A stretch of 64,000 bases of DNA from JAFGRU01 sp016934985 (GCA_963665045.2 CAXXJQ010000005.1:62001-126000); one strand, 5' to 3'; positions 51,429 to 59,533 are shown, counted from the stretch's first letter. Notes: generated by a model not told the origin, from the sequence alone. Numbers and translations are program-made.

Positions 51429-51822
51429 ATTGTTTCCTTTCAGCTTTGGGAAAAAAGACAGCATCCGCCGGTCTGCAAAAGCAAAAGGGACAGGCCTTCA
51501 CAGGAAAAATCCTAAGAACAAAACACGTCAACTGTCTAATTGGAAGAGAATTTGAGGCACAACACCGCCACGCTCCCACCGGTCGGAAACCGGGAGTGCG
51601 ATCTTGCGCCAAAGAAAGGCTGAAAACCTATGATCGCGTTAGAACGCAGATATGGAAGGACGTTATTTCATGGCCAAAACATATATGATTGGTCAGGCGG
51701 GGTCAAGACTCAAAAAAACCTGTCGGACTCAGGAATAAATCTACTGCGAAAAAGTAAATATTCACCTTGCGTGGTGATGGCTGATGATTCCATTTACTCA
51801 GGACCTTCCCCCGCTACCAGCG
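51429..51822. other. Gene-free gap with one extragenic repeat
   Basis: The only notable item is 51719-51754, a second copy of the repeat at 14125-14160 (CCTGTCGGAC ... TACTGCGAAAAAG). No convincing gene or RNA is seen. A promoter for the methyltransferase operon should lie in the first part. Confidence 0.45.
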
Positions 51823-52560
51823 CTAGCGGGATCCGGAATACCTGTTAAGGCCGTAAGCCAGAGCCAGCCCGGCGAGAAAACCACCGATATGTGCCCCGTG
51901 GGCCACACCGGTTCCCTGCCCGGCTGTCAGAAGAAAGGGCAGAAGGTTGTCAACCAGCAGATAGAAGCCAAGGACTATTTTGGCCGGAATCAGGACCGTC
52001 GTCATCAAAATCGGAAAAAGGAAGATGAAGACCTTAACCTGGTTGTGGGGAAACCAGATAAAGTAACAGCCGAGAATTGCGGAAATCGCACCGGATGCAC
52101 CAACCAGGGGTATGGAGGAACCGGGGGCAAAAAGGGCAAAAAACAAGGTGGCGCAAATACCGCCCGCCAGATAGGTCAGAAGAAAACCGAGTCGGCCCAG
52201 GCGATATTCGACATTGTCTCCGAAAATCCACAGAAACAGCATGTTCCCCGCCAGGTGGGCAAAACCACCATGCAGGAAAAGACTGGTCAAGAGGGCTACC
52301 AGGGACGGTGAGGAAGGGCGGAAACCATACTTGAAAATGATCAGATCATAGGCGCTGACGTTCTGCAAAAGATATCTCACATCCATATGAGCGCCGAGAT
52401 TACGGACATATTCCACAAGAACGGGATCGTTAAAATCGGGGCGAATACGGCTCAGCGGCATAGTAATCAGGATGAAGACCGCCACATTCAGAGCGATCAA
52501 GGCAATGGTGACATATGGACGGGATGGAGGGTTGGGACTGTCGCCAATAGGTATAAACAT
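51823..52560 (-). CDS. Rhomboid family intramembrane serine protease
   Basis: A 245-residue membrane protein with six helices: first helix YVTIALIALNVAVFILI, the LFLHGGFAHLAGNMLFLWIF segment with the oxyanion-loop His and Asn, the catalytic Ser in VGASGAISAILGCYF and the catalytic His in AHGAHIGGFLAGLAL. All key residues are present, so it should be active and cleave membrane-spanning substrates. It is a single gene divergent from the ATP-grasp gene. Confidence 0.93.
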   Translation of the reverse strand: MFIPIGDSPNPPSRPYVTIALIALNVAVFILITMPLSRIRPDFNDPVLVEYVRNLGAHMDVRYLLQNVSAYDLIIFKYGFRPSSPSLVALLTSLFLHGGFAHLAGNMLFLWIFGDNVEYRLGRLGFLLTYLAGGICATLFFALFAPGSSIPLVGASGAISAILGCYFIWFPHNQVKVFIFLFPILMTTVLIPAKIVLGFYLLVDNLLPFLLTAGQGTGVAHGAHIGGFLAGLALAYGLNRYSGSR

Positions 52561-52757
52561 TCAATCTCCTTACAGAAGCCTGGTTCACGCGAGTATCTCT
52601 CTCGCCATGGGGAAGAACCGCCGGATTTTTTCACTAAAGAAAGTAATTCTGCAGGTTTTCATTGTACTCAAAACACTATTAATAATCCTCTTGATTTTTT
52701 ACGCATGAACCATTGTAAGAACCTACCCACATAATCAAATTTGCTCCAGAAAAAATT

Positions 52758-52773
52758 TGGCATACGGGTTGCT
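52758..52773 (+). promoter_or_regulatory. Sigma-54-like promoter
   Basis: TGGCATACGGGTTGCT keeps the invariant GG at -24 and GC at -12 with the right spacing (consensus TGGCAC-N5-TTGCW). Transcription would begin near 52784. Confidence 0.55.
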
Positions 52774-52783
52774 TTAAAAATAG

Positions 52784-52836
52784 TCGTGGAACTCCTCCTT
52801 CAACCCCGGGTAAAACGTCCGGGGTTCTTTTTTGCC
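52784..52836 (+). ncRNA. Possible very short sRNA with anti-Shine-Dalgarno stretch
   Basis: From the predicted start, the transcript would read through ACTCCTCCTTCAA, complementary to ribosome-binding AAGGAGGAG. It then folds an intrinsic terminator, AACCCCGG (52802-52809) / CCGGGGTT (52819-52826), followed by CTTTTTT. That would be a ~50-nt RNA. It might instead be a leader peptide-free attenuator for the downstream ATP-grasp gene. Confidence 0.4.
52802..52833 (+). terminator. Intrinsic terminator
   Basis: An 8-bp perfect GC-rich stem with a nine-base loop is followed by a six-T run on the plus strand. No annotated plus-strand gene precedes it, so it must end a short non-coding transcript or a leader. 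Confidence 0.85.
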
Positions 52837-53137
52837 AAAAGCCTGAGTTTCTCCCAAAACCATTTAAAATCATGTTATTAAAGATCTTTTGGTGTCGAAA
52901 CATTGGCGCAGGAATAGATCCTTCCCAAAAGTTTGAGAAGAAGGAGCAGAGCATCCAAGATGCAAAAAAAGAAACCTGCCTGGCTTCAAAAGCAAATTAT
53001 TGCCTATTTTTTTTGCATCCCTGGCAGGTACTTGGCAAGGCCATCTCACTTAGAAAAGCCTTGCTGGGATTTGCATTGTATTTTTTATAGAAATGCTTTA
53101 AATGAAGAGTTTGCCTAAAGCTATTTAACCTCTATTG

Positions 53138-53971
53138 ATGCTCACTTTTATGCAGCTTGTCAGTTTTGACGCTTTGCGCAGTTTCGGAATTCCCGGGGCA
53201 ACCTACCTCCACCCCCAGAATTTCCATCATAATCTCGACCTGGTTGAGAGGGCGGATTGGCTGCTGTTTCCCGACTACGATCAGTTGAATATCCTGCTTT
53301 ACGCTATCAACAAGCGCATCTTCCCCAGCCCCGCCACTTATCATCTCGGTCATGACAAGGCTCAGCAAACCCGCGCTTTTCAGCAGGTTGTGCCCAGCCA
53401 CGTCCCCGAAACCCTGATTCTGCCTCGCAGCGACTGGGCCAGGGAGCACGTTCTTGAAACCCTCGACTTTCCGTTTGTTGCCAAGGAGATACGCAACAGT
53501 ATGGGGCGGGGGGTTTTTCTGATCAGGGGCCGCGCCGAGTGGCTTGAATACACCCAAAACAATGCCCTTTTCTACGCCCAGGAATATCTTCCCATCGACC
53601 GCGATCTGCGCCTGGTGCTGGTTGGGCGCAAGGTTGTGGCATCCTACTGGCGCCGCCAATGCCAAAACGGTTTTCACAACAATATCGCCCAAGGGGGAAC
53701 ACTGGAAGAAGGGTCCGTACCCATTGAAGCCATAGCCTTGGTGGAGCAGGTCGCTATGCGTCTCGGCATCGACCATGCCGGGTTTGATGTGGCAATGGTG
53801 GATGGCCACCCTTTTCTGTTCGAATTCAACCGCTTGTTCGGCACCGCCGGGCTGGCCAAAATGGGGATTCACCTCGGGCCGTTCATCCATGCCTGGCTGT
53901 CAGAACAACAACCCCTGACCCCTCCCATGCGGCCGCGCGGCAACCATCCCCCGCACCGGCAAGCGGTGTAG
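53138..53971 (+). CDS. ATP-grasp domain protein (RimK-like)
   Basis: A 277-residue protein with an ATP-grasp layout: a preceding Rossmann-like part (FPDYDQLNILLYAINKRIFP), DFPFVAKEIRNSMGRGVFLI with the ATP-binding Lys and Gly-rich loop, YAQEYLPIDRDLRLVLVGRK, and the metal-binding end FDVAMVDGHPFLFEFNRLFG. It resembles RimK/glutathione-synthase-type ligases that form amide bonds; the substrates are unknown. The ATG at 53138 is preferred over a TTG just before it. Confidence 0.87.
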   Translation: MLTFMQLVSFDALRSFGIPGATYLHPQNFHHNLDLVERADWLLFPDYDQLNILLYAINKRIFPSPATYHLGHDKAQQTRAFQQVVPSHVPETLILPRSDWAREHVLETLDFPFVAKEIRNSMGRGVFLIRGRAEWLEYTQNNALFYAQEYLPIDRDLRLVLVGRKVVASYWRRQCQNGFHNNIAQGGTLEEGSVPIEAIALVEQVAMRLGIDHAGFDVAMVDGHPFLFEFNRLFGTAGLAKMGIHLGPFIHAWLSEQQPLTPPMRPRGNHPPHRQAV

Positions 53972-54025
53972 GGGGAAAAAGGCCGCTTCCTCCGGCGTGA
54001 GTTTAACCTGTGACGAGGAGCTCAG

Positions 54026-54682
54026 ATGGAAGATATTAACATACAAAGCGAATACTGGGACGAGGCAGCAGCATCCAGGAAATTTACCCACCCGCTACCA
54101 TGGTCTGTTTTCCGGGATATGATTCCACCTGCTGCAAAAATACTGGATTACGGATGCGGCTACGGTCGCACATGTTCCGAGCTGGTCAAAGCCGGCTATG
54201 CCAACGTGACCGGCATTGATATCTCCCAGGAAATGATCAAACGTGGAAAGGGGCTGAATCCGGACCTGGACCTTCATTTTTTTGACGGCAAGACGATTGG
54301 ATTTGAAAACGACTTCTTCGATGCCTGCCTGTTAATCGCCGTTCTCAACTGCATACCACAAGACGCAGGGCTTAAACGGACTATTGCCGAGATATACAGA
54401 CTGCTGCGGCCGGGCGGAATTCTCTTTATCAGCGACTATCCTCTGCAAAGCGATCAAAGAAACAAAAAGCGCTATCAGGAGTTTGAACAAAAGTTGGGCA
54501 CCTTCGGCATGTTTTGCACGGACGGGGCGGTATTTCGCCATTTTGACATGGAGTTGATCAAGCAACTGCTAAGCGATTTCGATATAGTATGGCAGGATAA
54601 TATCAGGCTCCGTACGATGAACGGCAATGAATCGGACGCCATCCAGATATTCGCCCGAAAACGGGACAAGGTCTCGCCCTGA
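54026..54682 (+). CDS. Class I SAM-dependent methyltransferase
   Basis: A 218-residue protein with SAM motif AKILDYGCGYGRTCSELVKA, VTGIDISQEMIKRGKGL and a typical late RLLRPGGILFISDYPLQ strand. It falls in the broad methyltransferase 11/25 group and has no N-terminal extension. It starts 54 bases after the ATP-grasp gene behind GAGGAG. The C-terminal end (DFDIVWQDNIRLRTMNGNES) is echoed by a remnant at about 57000-57125, suggesting a past local duplication. Confidence 0.88.
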   Translation: MEDINIQSEYWDEAAASRKFTHPLPWSVFRDMIPPAAKILDYGCGYGRTCSELVKAGYANVTGIDISQEMIKRGKGLNPDLDLHFFDGKTIGFENDFFDACLLIAVLNCIPQDAGLKRTIAEIYRLLRPGGILFISDYPLQSDQRNKKRYQEFEQKLGTFGMFCTDGAVFRHFDMELIKQLLSDFDIVWQDNIRLRTMNGNESDAIQIFARKRDKVSP

Positions 54683-54779
54683 TATTCACTTCTTAATACC
54701 TGACAGGTCTTCCGTGAGGGGACAGATACAGGTGGGTGCATGGCCGGCGGGAAAAAACCGATAGAGCGGCTGCCGAAAA

Positions 54780-56684
54780 TCATTTCAAAAGCTTGCTGAT
54801 TACTTCCCGGTACTTGTTCTCTATGACATGACGTTTCTTTTTCAGGGTGTTGGTCAACTCCTCGCCCAGCCGGAACTCCTGCTTCAAGAAAGCGATTTTA
54901 TGAAGCCTTTCATATGAGTGAAAACCTTTTCCCGGCTCCAGCTTTTTATTGAGCTCCTTCCTGATCCTTTCGTGAATATCCTCACTGTCCCACAAATTTT
55001 CCTCGCTATGGTCCGCTATCCCGAATTTCTCGAGCAAATATTCCTTCAGTTTCTCCATGTTGGGAACGATCAAAGCCCCCAGGCCTTTCTTGTCCTGCCC
55101 GACCAGAACGGCATCCTCAACAAAAGGGAACAGACCGAGGGTTCCCTCGATACGGACGGGATTGATATTTTCTCCACTGGAGAGAACGATGATTTCCTTG
55201 GACCGTCCCGTCAGCACCAATTCGCCTGAGATGGTCATCTTGCCCAAGTCACCGGTCCGGAAAAAGCCGTCATCGGTAAAGGCCAACCGATTTGATTCTT
55301 CGTCATCGTAGTAACCCGGAGTCACCTGTTCACCCCTGACCTGGACTTCCCCTTCCTGGCCCGGTGGGAGAATTTCCCCCTGTTCGTTGACGATGCGCAA
55401 TTCCGTTTCCGGGAAAGGCGGGCCCAACGTCCCGATAACAGGGCAGGACAACCCTCTGCCGGCAATGCCAGGGGAGCATTCCGTCATTCCGTAAGCGTTG
55501 GTAATCCTGATTCCGACGGCATCCAGCCACTCTTCCAGGTAAGATGGAAGGGCGCCCCCGCCACTGACAGCAACCAGTAAGCGTCCCCCAAGTTTTTTCC
55601 GCACCAGAGCAAGTCTGTTGCGAGCCAGAAGAAAAAAGGGGAAGAGGGCAAATACCATGATAATTGAACGGATATTTAAACAAGCGCCCCGAAACCAATT
55701 GATTTTTTCAAAACGGGGCAAATGTTTTTTCAGAAAACGGACATGATAACGGAACCGGATGGAGATACCCACCAGCAGATTAAATAGTTTCAACTTTTTG
55801 GGGCTCTGTTTTTTCAGCCCTGCCTGCACCTTTTCATAGATCGATTCCCAGATGCGGGGAACCGTTGCCACCATGGTGGGCCGGTATTTTTCAAGGTCTG
55901 CGGCAAAGCTTCGCAACGTGGAATAAACGATGGTGCTTCCTCGGGAGAGAGAAAGATACTCGGCTGTCCTTTCAAAAATATGCCAGCTCGGAAGAATCGA
56001 AAGCCACAGATCATCCCCCGTCAGGCGAATCTGATCGGGAAGAACCCTGATATTGTGGCAGATATTGCGATGGGTCAGAATAACCCCTTTGGGCATGCCG
56101 GTGGTCCCGGATGTATAAAGCAGGGTCAGAACATCATCGGGTTTGATTTTTTCTTCCAGAGCGAGGAAATGCTCTATTTCATCCGGGGTAATACTTCTGT
56201 CCTTTAAAAGTTCGCTGTACGAATAGACCTTGCCGAAGAGATTGTGCAGATGCCCGCCACCGATAACAAAAATCCCCTTGATATGGGAAAGACTACCGAC
56301 CAGTTCGAGGTGGAGCTGGTACAGGGCTTCCGTTTCAAATATCAGGAAATCACAGTCGGCGTGGTTGACGATATGCTCCAGTTCAGCATTGGGCGTATCA
56401 CTGCCGCGCGGCACGCTAATGGCGCCAAGCGACATCAGGGCCATGTCGGTTACTATCCATTCATAGCGGTTTCCCGACAGAAGAAGAACTTTGGCTCCCG
56501 CATCTATTTTTTTTGTCTTGAAAGCTTTTGATAGAAGAAGAACGTCTTCGAAGAACTTCTCATAGGTGACTTCTAAAACCTCATCCCCTATGCGATAAAC
56601 AAAGGCTGTTTTTCCTGGGAAGGATCTGTGGGCCAGGGTCAGCAGGCCGAAAAGGCTCGAAACGGAAGAATTCAAATTAGACAT
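54780..56684 (-). CDS. Long-chain acyl-CoA synthetase (AMP-forming)
   Basis: A 634-residue adenylate-forming enzyme. The AMP-binding motif is TLLYTSGTTGMPKGVILTHR, the second core motif TNAYGMTECSPGIAGRG, and the C-terminal hinge FFRTGDLGKMTISGELVLTG then KEIIVLSSGENINPVRIE. It should activate fatty acids to acyl-CoA. Internal hydrophobic stretches (IIMVFALFPFFLLARN) suggest membrane association, as in FadD15-type enzymes. It is a single gene, convergent with the methyltransferase. Confidence 0.93.
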   Translation of the reverse strand: MSNLNSSVSSLFGLLTLAHRSFPGKTAFVYRIGDEVLEVTYEKFFEDVLLLSKAFKTKKIDAGAKVLLLSGNRYEWIVTDMALMSLGAISVPRGSDTPNAELEHIVNHADCDFLIFETEALYQLHLELVGSLSHIKGIFVIGGGHLHNLFGKVYSYSELLKDRSITPDEIEHFLALEEKIKPDDVLTLLYTSGTTGMPKGVILTHRNICHNIRVLPDQIRLTGDDLWLSILPSWHIFERTAEYLSLSRGSTIVYSTLRSFAADLEKYRPTMVATVPRIWESIYEKVQAGLKKQSPKKLKLFNLLVGISIRFRYHVRFLKKHLPRFEKINWFRGACLNIRSIIMVFALFPFFLLARNRLALVRKKLGGRLLVAVSGGGALPSYLEEWLDAVGIRITNAYGMTECSPGIAGRGLSCPVIGTLGPPFPETELRIVNEQGEILPPGQEGEVQVRGEQVTPGYYDDEESNRLAFTDDGFFRTGDLGKMTISGELVLTGRSKEIIVLSSGENINPVRIEGTLGLFPFVEDAVLVGQDKKGLGALIVPNMEKLKEYLLEKFGIADHSEENLWDSEDIHERIRKELNKKLEPGKGFHSYERLHKIAFLKQEFRLGEELTNTLKKKRHVIENKYREVISKLLK

Positions 56685-57140
56685 GGCATCTCAAAAAATC
56701 ATTACCAATGACTTCTCAGTTGGAAGGATTGCAAATTAAATTCACAGTTTTTCAAATCTATTGTTTCCGCCATCAGGATCAAATTCCAATATTATTACAG
56801 TATGATGCCTCCAAATACCCCCATTATCAAATATAGCCGCTGATCCTGGGTTCGAAATGCCCCTGATTCTACCTCCAAAACTTCATCACTGCCAGAATTT
56901 TTAGTTTTTTCTGAAAAACCAGCTAAAAATCACCGAAATCACTTGCCAGGCCCAAGGATGGCAGACAAGAACCTTCTTAAACGTCATTGCTCAATCTTTC
57001 AGGCCAGCCCTTTTTTGTTGAACTTTGATATCATTTGGAATGACAACATTGGGGTCTGGGCCATGAACAGCAAAGAATCAGACGTAATTGGAATGCTTGC
57101 GCAAAAATCTTTTCATCGAAAATAACGCTGAAGAGCACTT
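56685..57140. other. Intergenic region with a methyltransferase remnant
   Basis: Upstream of the acyl-CoA synthetase this 456-base region is A/T-rich and gene-free except for the degenerate coding remnant at about 56985-57125. The acyl-CoA synthetase promoter should lie near 56700-56800, but no clear hexamers stand out. Confidence 0.4.
56985..57125 (+). pseudogene. C-terminal remnant of a duplicated methyltransferase
   Basis: The frame reads LLNFDIIWNDNIGVWAMNSK then ESDVIGMLAQKSFHRK. It lines up with the end of the methyltransferase at 54026-54682 (LLSDFDIVWQDNIRLRTMNG then NESDAIQIFARKRDK) at about half the positions. No SAM-binding domain precedes it, so it is a 5'-truncated relic of a paralogue. 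Confidence 0.7.
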
Positions 57141-57572
57141 ATGAAAATAGTAATCCCGATCCTCAGCCTGCTCCTTTTCTCCTGTGTCACAAACCCGCAT
57201 GACAAAACACCTTTAAATGATGAAAACATAAGGAAGTTGCTGATCGGAACCTGGGTTTGTGCCCCCTCGGATCAACGCTGTTTCCCCAGCCGGTCCACTT
57301 ATCACAACGACGGTACGCTTGAATTTGTCCGCTATAAAACCCAGCGCTGCGAAATACCCGTCAATGAGACAACAGCCCAATGGCGGGTTAAAAACCGGCG
57401 CGTAATCATCGTCGTGCAAAAAAGTATCGGCTCCGTTCTCTTTGAACCTGGCCTGACAACGGTAAGCGAGGTCGTCGCCATATCAGAGGGGGAACTCACC
57501 TTGCTTGGGCAAAAGGGGCAAATGAATTATCGAGTTAAGAGTGAGAGATGCGTGTCAGTGGAAGGGGAGTGA
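57141..57572 (+). CDS. Small predicted lipoprotein
   Basis: A 143-residue protein with a short lipoprotein signal (MKIVIPILSLLLFSCVTNPH; lipobox LFSC) and a beta-rich domain beginning LLIGTWVCAPSDQRCFPSRS, TYHNDGTLEFVRYKTQRCEI and ending LTLLGQKGQMNYRVKSERC. This resembles small lipocalin-like envelope proteins (GTW ... G.L ... W.V pattern). Four or more Cys residues could form disulfides. Function unknown. Confidence 0.75.
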   Translation: MKIVIPILSLLLFSCVTNPHDKTPLNDENIRKLLIGTWVCAPSDQRCFPSRSTYHNDGTLEFVRYKTQRCEIPVNETTAQWRVKNRRVIIVVQKSIGSVLFEPGLTTVSEVVAISEGELTLLGQKGQMNYRVKSERCVSVEGE

Positions 57573-57601
57573 TTTTCAATCAGCGGGCAAAGTTTTGCAA
57601 A

Positions 57602-57769
57602 TCAAGGCCGTTCAGGCTTCCTGTTCACTTCCTCATACAAAGCTATCTGTTCAGCCATCGACAGCTTTTTTCTGCGGCAGCATTGTTTGTGCTTCAGACA
57701 TACGCGGCAGCGATCATCGGAACACCACTGGCATTGTTTACAGTCGTCGCAGGAATGTTTTTTGTCCAC
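57602..57769 (-). CDS. Cysteine-rich small protein
   Basis: A 55-residue frame from a GTG at 57769 with GGAAAGG eight bases upstream. It has eight Cys residues in the first half: SCDDCKQCQWCSDDRCRVCL, then KHKQCCRRKK, followed by an amphipathic helix MAEQIALYEEVNRK. The CxxCxxCxxC pattern suggests metal or Fe-S binding. The same frame is open without a break back to the gph stop at 57856 and encodes a hydrophobic stretch (LAVAVLVAVIILPDF), so a longer membrane-anchored form started at a rare codon is possible. The plus-strand frame opposite is a shadow. Confidence 0.62.
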   Translation of the reverse strand: MDKKHSCDDCKQCQWCSDDRCRVCLKHKQCCRRKKLSMAEQIALYEEVNRKPERP

Positions 57770-57853
57770 AACAAGGGCCTTTCCGCATGAAACCTTGGTG
57801 AAATCCGGAAGAATTATAACAGCTACCAGTACTGCAACCGCCAGACCACTTAA

Positions 57854-58483
57854 CTAGGCAGGGAAGATTTTCATCAGATCGGCGGGGCTCTTGGCCAGAT
57901 AGTCGTAGGGGACGCCGCCATCCTCACCGATGCCCCAGGCACAGAAACAGGTTTTGACCCCGGCGGCCTTACCGGCGTTGAGGTCGGTGTGATGATCGCC
58001 AATCATAACCGCTGTTTCGGGATCGGCTTTTAATATCTGCAATGCTTTCAGAACGGGGGCGGGATGGGGTTTTTTCTCGGGGCAGCATTCCGGCCCGAGG
58101 ACTGCGGCAAAATGATTCCTGACACCAAGTTTTTCCAGCAACTTTTCACTGAAGGCGGTCGGCTTGTTGGTCACAACCGCCTGACGGCAGGGCTGCCGAG
58201 TTTTCAAAAAATCGACAATACCCGGATACAGATAGGTCTCGTCGCAGAGATGTTCCTCGTAAAAACGCCGAAAAAGCCTGAAAAGCTCTTCGGAAAACAT
58301 CCCCTGGGGCAAAGAGCGTTCCAGGAGCACACGTACCCCATCACCGACCCGGGTGGCGACATCAGCACGACTCAAGGGTCCCAGGCCGACTTTTTCCCGA
58401 AGGAGGTTGACAGTGGTTGTGATATCGGCGACGGAATCGACAAGGGTTCCGTCCAGGTCGAAAAGAAAGGTGTCTATTTTCAT
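57854..58483 (-). CDS. gph: Phosphoglycolate phosphatase-like HAD hydrolase
   Basis: A 209-residue HAD-superfamily phosphatase: motif I FLFDLDGTLVDSVADI with the nucleophile Asp, motif II QAVVTNKPTAF, motif III with Lys (EKKPHPAPVLKAL) and motif IV MIGDHHTDLNAGKAAG. It is close to phosphoglycolate phosphatases, which clear 2-phosphoglycolate, but other sugar phosphates are possible. The ATG at 58483 is chosen because MKIDTFLFDLDGT fits the family. Upstream in-frame codons run through repeat copy B, which occupies the leader. Confidence 0.87.
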   Translation of the reverse strand: MKIDTFLFDLDGTLVDSVADITTTVNLLREKVGLGPLSRADVATRVGDGVRVLLERSLPQGMFSEELFRLFRRFYEEHLCDETYLYPGIVDFLKTRQPCRQAVVTNKPTAFSEKLLEKLGVRNHFAAVLGPECCPEKKPHPAPVLKALQILKADPETAVMIGDHHTDLNAGKAAGVKTCFCAWGIGEDGGVPYDYLAKSPADLMKIFPA

Positions 58484-58500
58484 AAAAAACCATAATTTTT

Positions 58501-58627
58501 CAACACAAGGAATTGTGTCGCCCATGGAAAGGGCATCTGTCGCCCGGATGGTGTAAGCCCCATGGACGGGTTCACGCGGCCCTTGGAGTGGACGGCGCAA
58601 GGCCTTGTGCAAGCAAGCTGAATATTT
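58501..58627 (+). repeat. Structured GGATGG repeat, copy B
   Basis: Same motif order as copy A: ACACAAGG, GGAAAGGGCATCTG, CGCCCGGATGG, AAGCCCCATGGACGGGTTCA, CGGCCCTTGGAGTGG, CCTTGTGCAAGCAAGCTGAAT. The end arms ACACAAGG and CCTTGTGC can pair. It fills the gap between yggS and gph and would be transcribed in the antisense orientation by that operon. Confidence 0.78.
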
Positions 58628-59322
58628 CAGCGTTTGGGGCGCCGCGCACCAAATATGGCCGTCCCGACTCTGATCAGGGTCGCGCCCTCCTCAATGGCAA
58701 CCTCGAAATCATGGGTCATGCCCATGGAGAGCTCCCGCATCTCCACCCCGGCTATTCCCAATCCGTCGATGTACCGGGCCAGTTCCCGCAGATGCCGGAA
58801 AAACGGCCGCACATCCTCAGGATCATCAAGGTATGGGGGCAGCGTCATCAACCCTTTGATTTTTACGTGTTCGAGCTGTGCAATCTCCCGCACCAGTTTT
58901 TCGAGCTCCTCTTCATCAGCTCCTGACTTGGTCACCTCATGGCCGAGGTTAAGTTGAATGAGAATGTCCACCGCTTGGCCGATTTTTGCCCACTGGCGGT
59001 CGATCTCCTCAGCCAGGTGGAGGCGATCCACGGAGTGGATCAGGGCGACCTTACCGGCCAGGTATTTCACCTTGTTGGTTTGGAGAGCCCCGACAAAATG
59101 CCACTCTACCGGCTCCCTGATGGCCTCAGCCTTGTCCACGAATTCCTGAACATAGCTTTCGCCAATGACGGTCTGGCCCGCGGACAAAACCTCGCGGACC
59201 ACATCCACCGGCTTGGTTTTAGCGATGGCCACCAGCCGGACATCTTCCGGATTGCGCCCCGCCCGGTTGCAGGCCGCAGACAACTGTTCCCGCACATGAC
59301 CAAGATTTTCGCGCACACTCAT
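58627..59322 (-). CDS. yggS: YggS/PLPBP family pyridoxal phosphate homeostasis protein
   Basis: A 231-residue PLP-binding protein: VRLVAIAKTKPVDVVREVLS with the cofactor Lys, IGESYVQEFVDKAEAI, VEWHFVGALQTNKVKYLAG, and the end ELSMGMTHDFEVAIEEGATL then RVGTAIFGARR. These keep free PLP low and affect amino-acid balance. The ATG at 59322 has GGGAGGGA upstream. It lies between repeat copies B and C. Confidence 0.94.
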   Translation of the reverse strand: MSVRENLGHVREQLSAACNRAGRNPEDVRLVAIAKTKPVDVVREVLSAGQTVIGESYVQEFVDKAEAIREPVEWHFVGALQTNKVKYLAGKVALIHSVDRLHLAEEIDRQWAKIGQAVDILIQLNLGHEVTKSGADEEELEKLVREIAQLEHVKIKGLMTLPPYLDDPEDVRPFFRHLRELARYIDGLGIAGVEMRELSMGMTHDFEVAIEEGATLIRVGTAIFGARRPKR

Positions 59323-59400
59323 TTTCTGTCCCTCCCTCCACATCCGTCAGCTCCTCCGGCGGAAAGGTTCCCTAAAAAACAATTTTCAAATCCAGCTTTC

Positions 59401-59512
59401 AGTGACTTGCTGTGCCCACGGGAAGGGCATCTGGCGCCCGGATGGCGACAGTTAAGCGCCACGGATGGGTTTATGCGGTCCCTGGAGTGGATACAGCAAG
59501 TCAGTCACGTTG
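59401..59512 (+). repeat. Structured GGATGG repeat, copy C
   Basis: This copy has the best closing stem: GTGACTTGCTGT (59402-59413) pairs with ACAGCAAGTCAGTCAC near 59495-59510 with a small bulge. The core keeps GGAAGGGCATCTG, CCCGGATGG, AAGCGCCACGGATGGGTTTA and CGGTCCCTGGAGTGG. It lies between maf and yggS. Confidence 0.78.
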
Positions 59513-59533
59513 GCCAGGCGCAACAACCCGACT

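Larger units (their letters stand above)
52561..53137. other. Long divergent intergenic region between rhomboid and ATP-grasp genes
   Basis: These 577 bases hold no likely gene. A sigma-54-like promoter and terminator pair is at 52758-52836. Further on, 52946-53035 contains interleaved inverted repeats: GATGCAAAAAAA with TTTTTTTTGCATC, and ACCTGCCTGG with CCTGGCAGGT (one mismatch). The order of arms would make a pseudoknot or two exclusive folds. Confidence 0.5.

Noticed and set aside
57541..57801. Plus-strand frames of 80-86 codons with a hydrophobic end
   Set aside because: They overlap the stop of the lipoprotein gene and lie opposite the Cys-rich minus-strand frame, whose composition and ribosome site are far better. 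The hydrophobic look comes from the complement of Cys/Lys codons.
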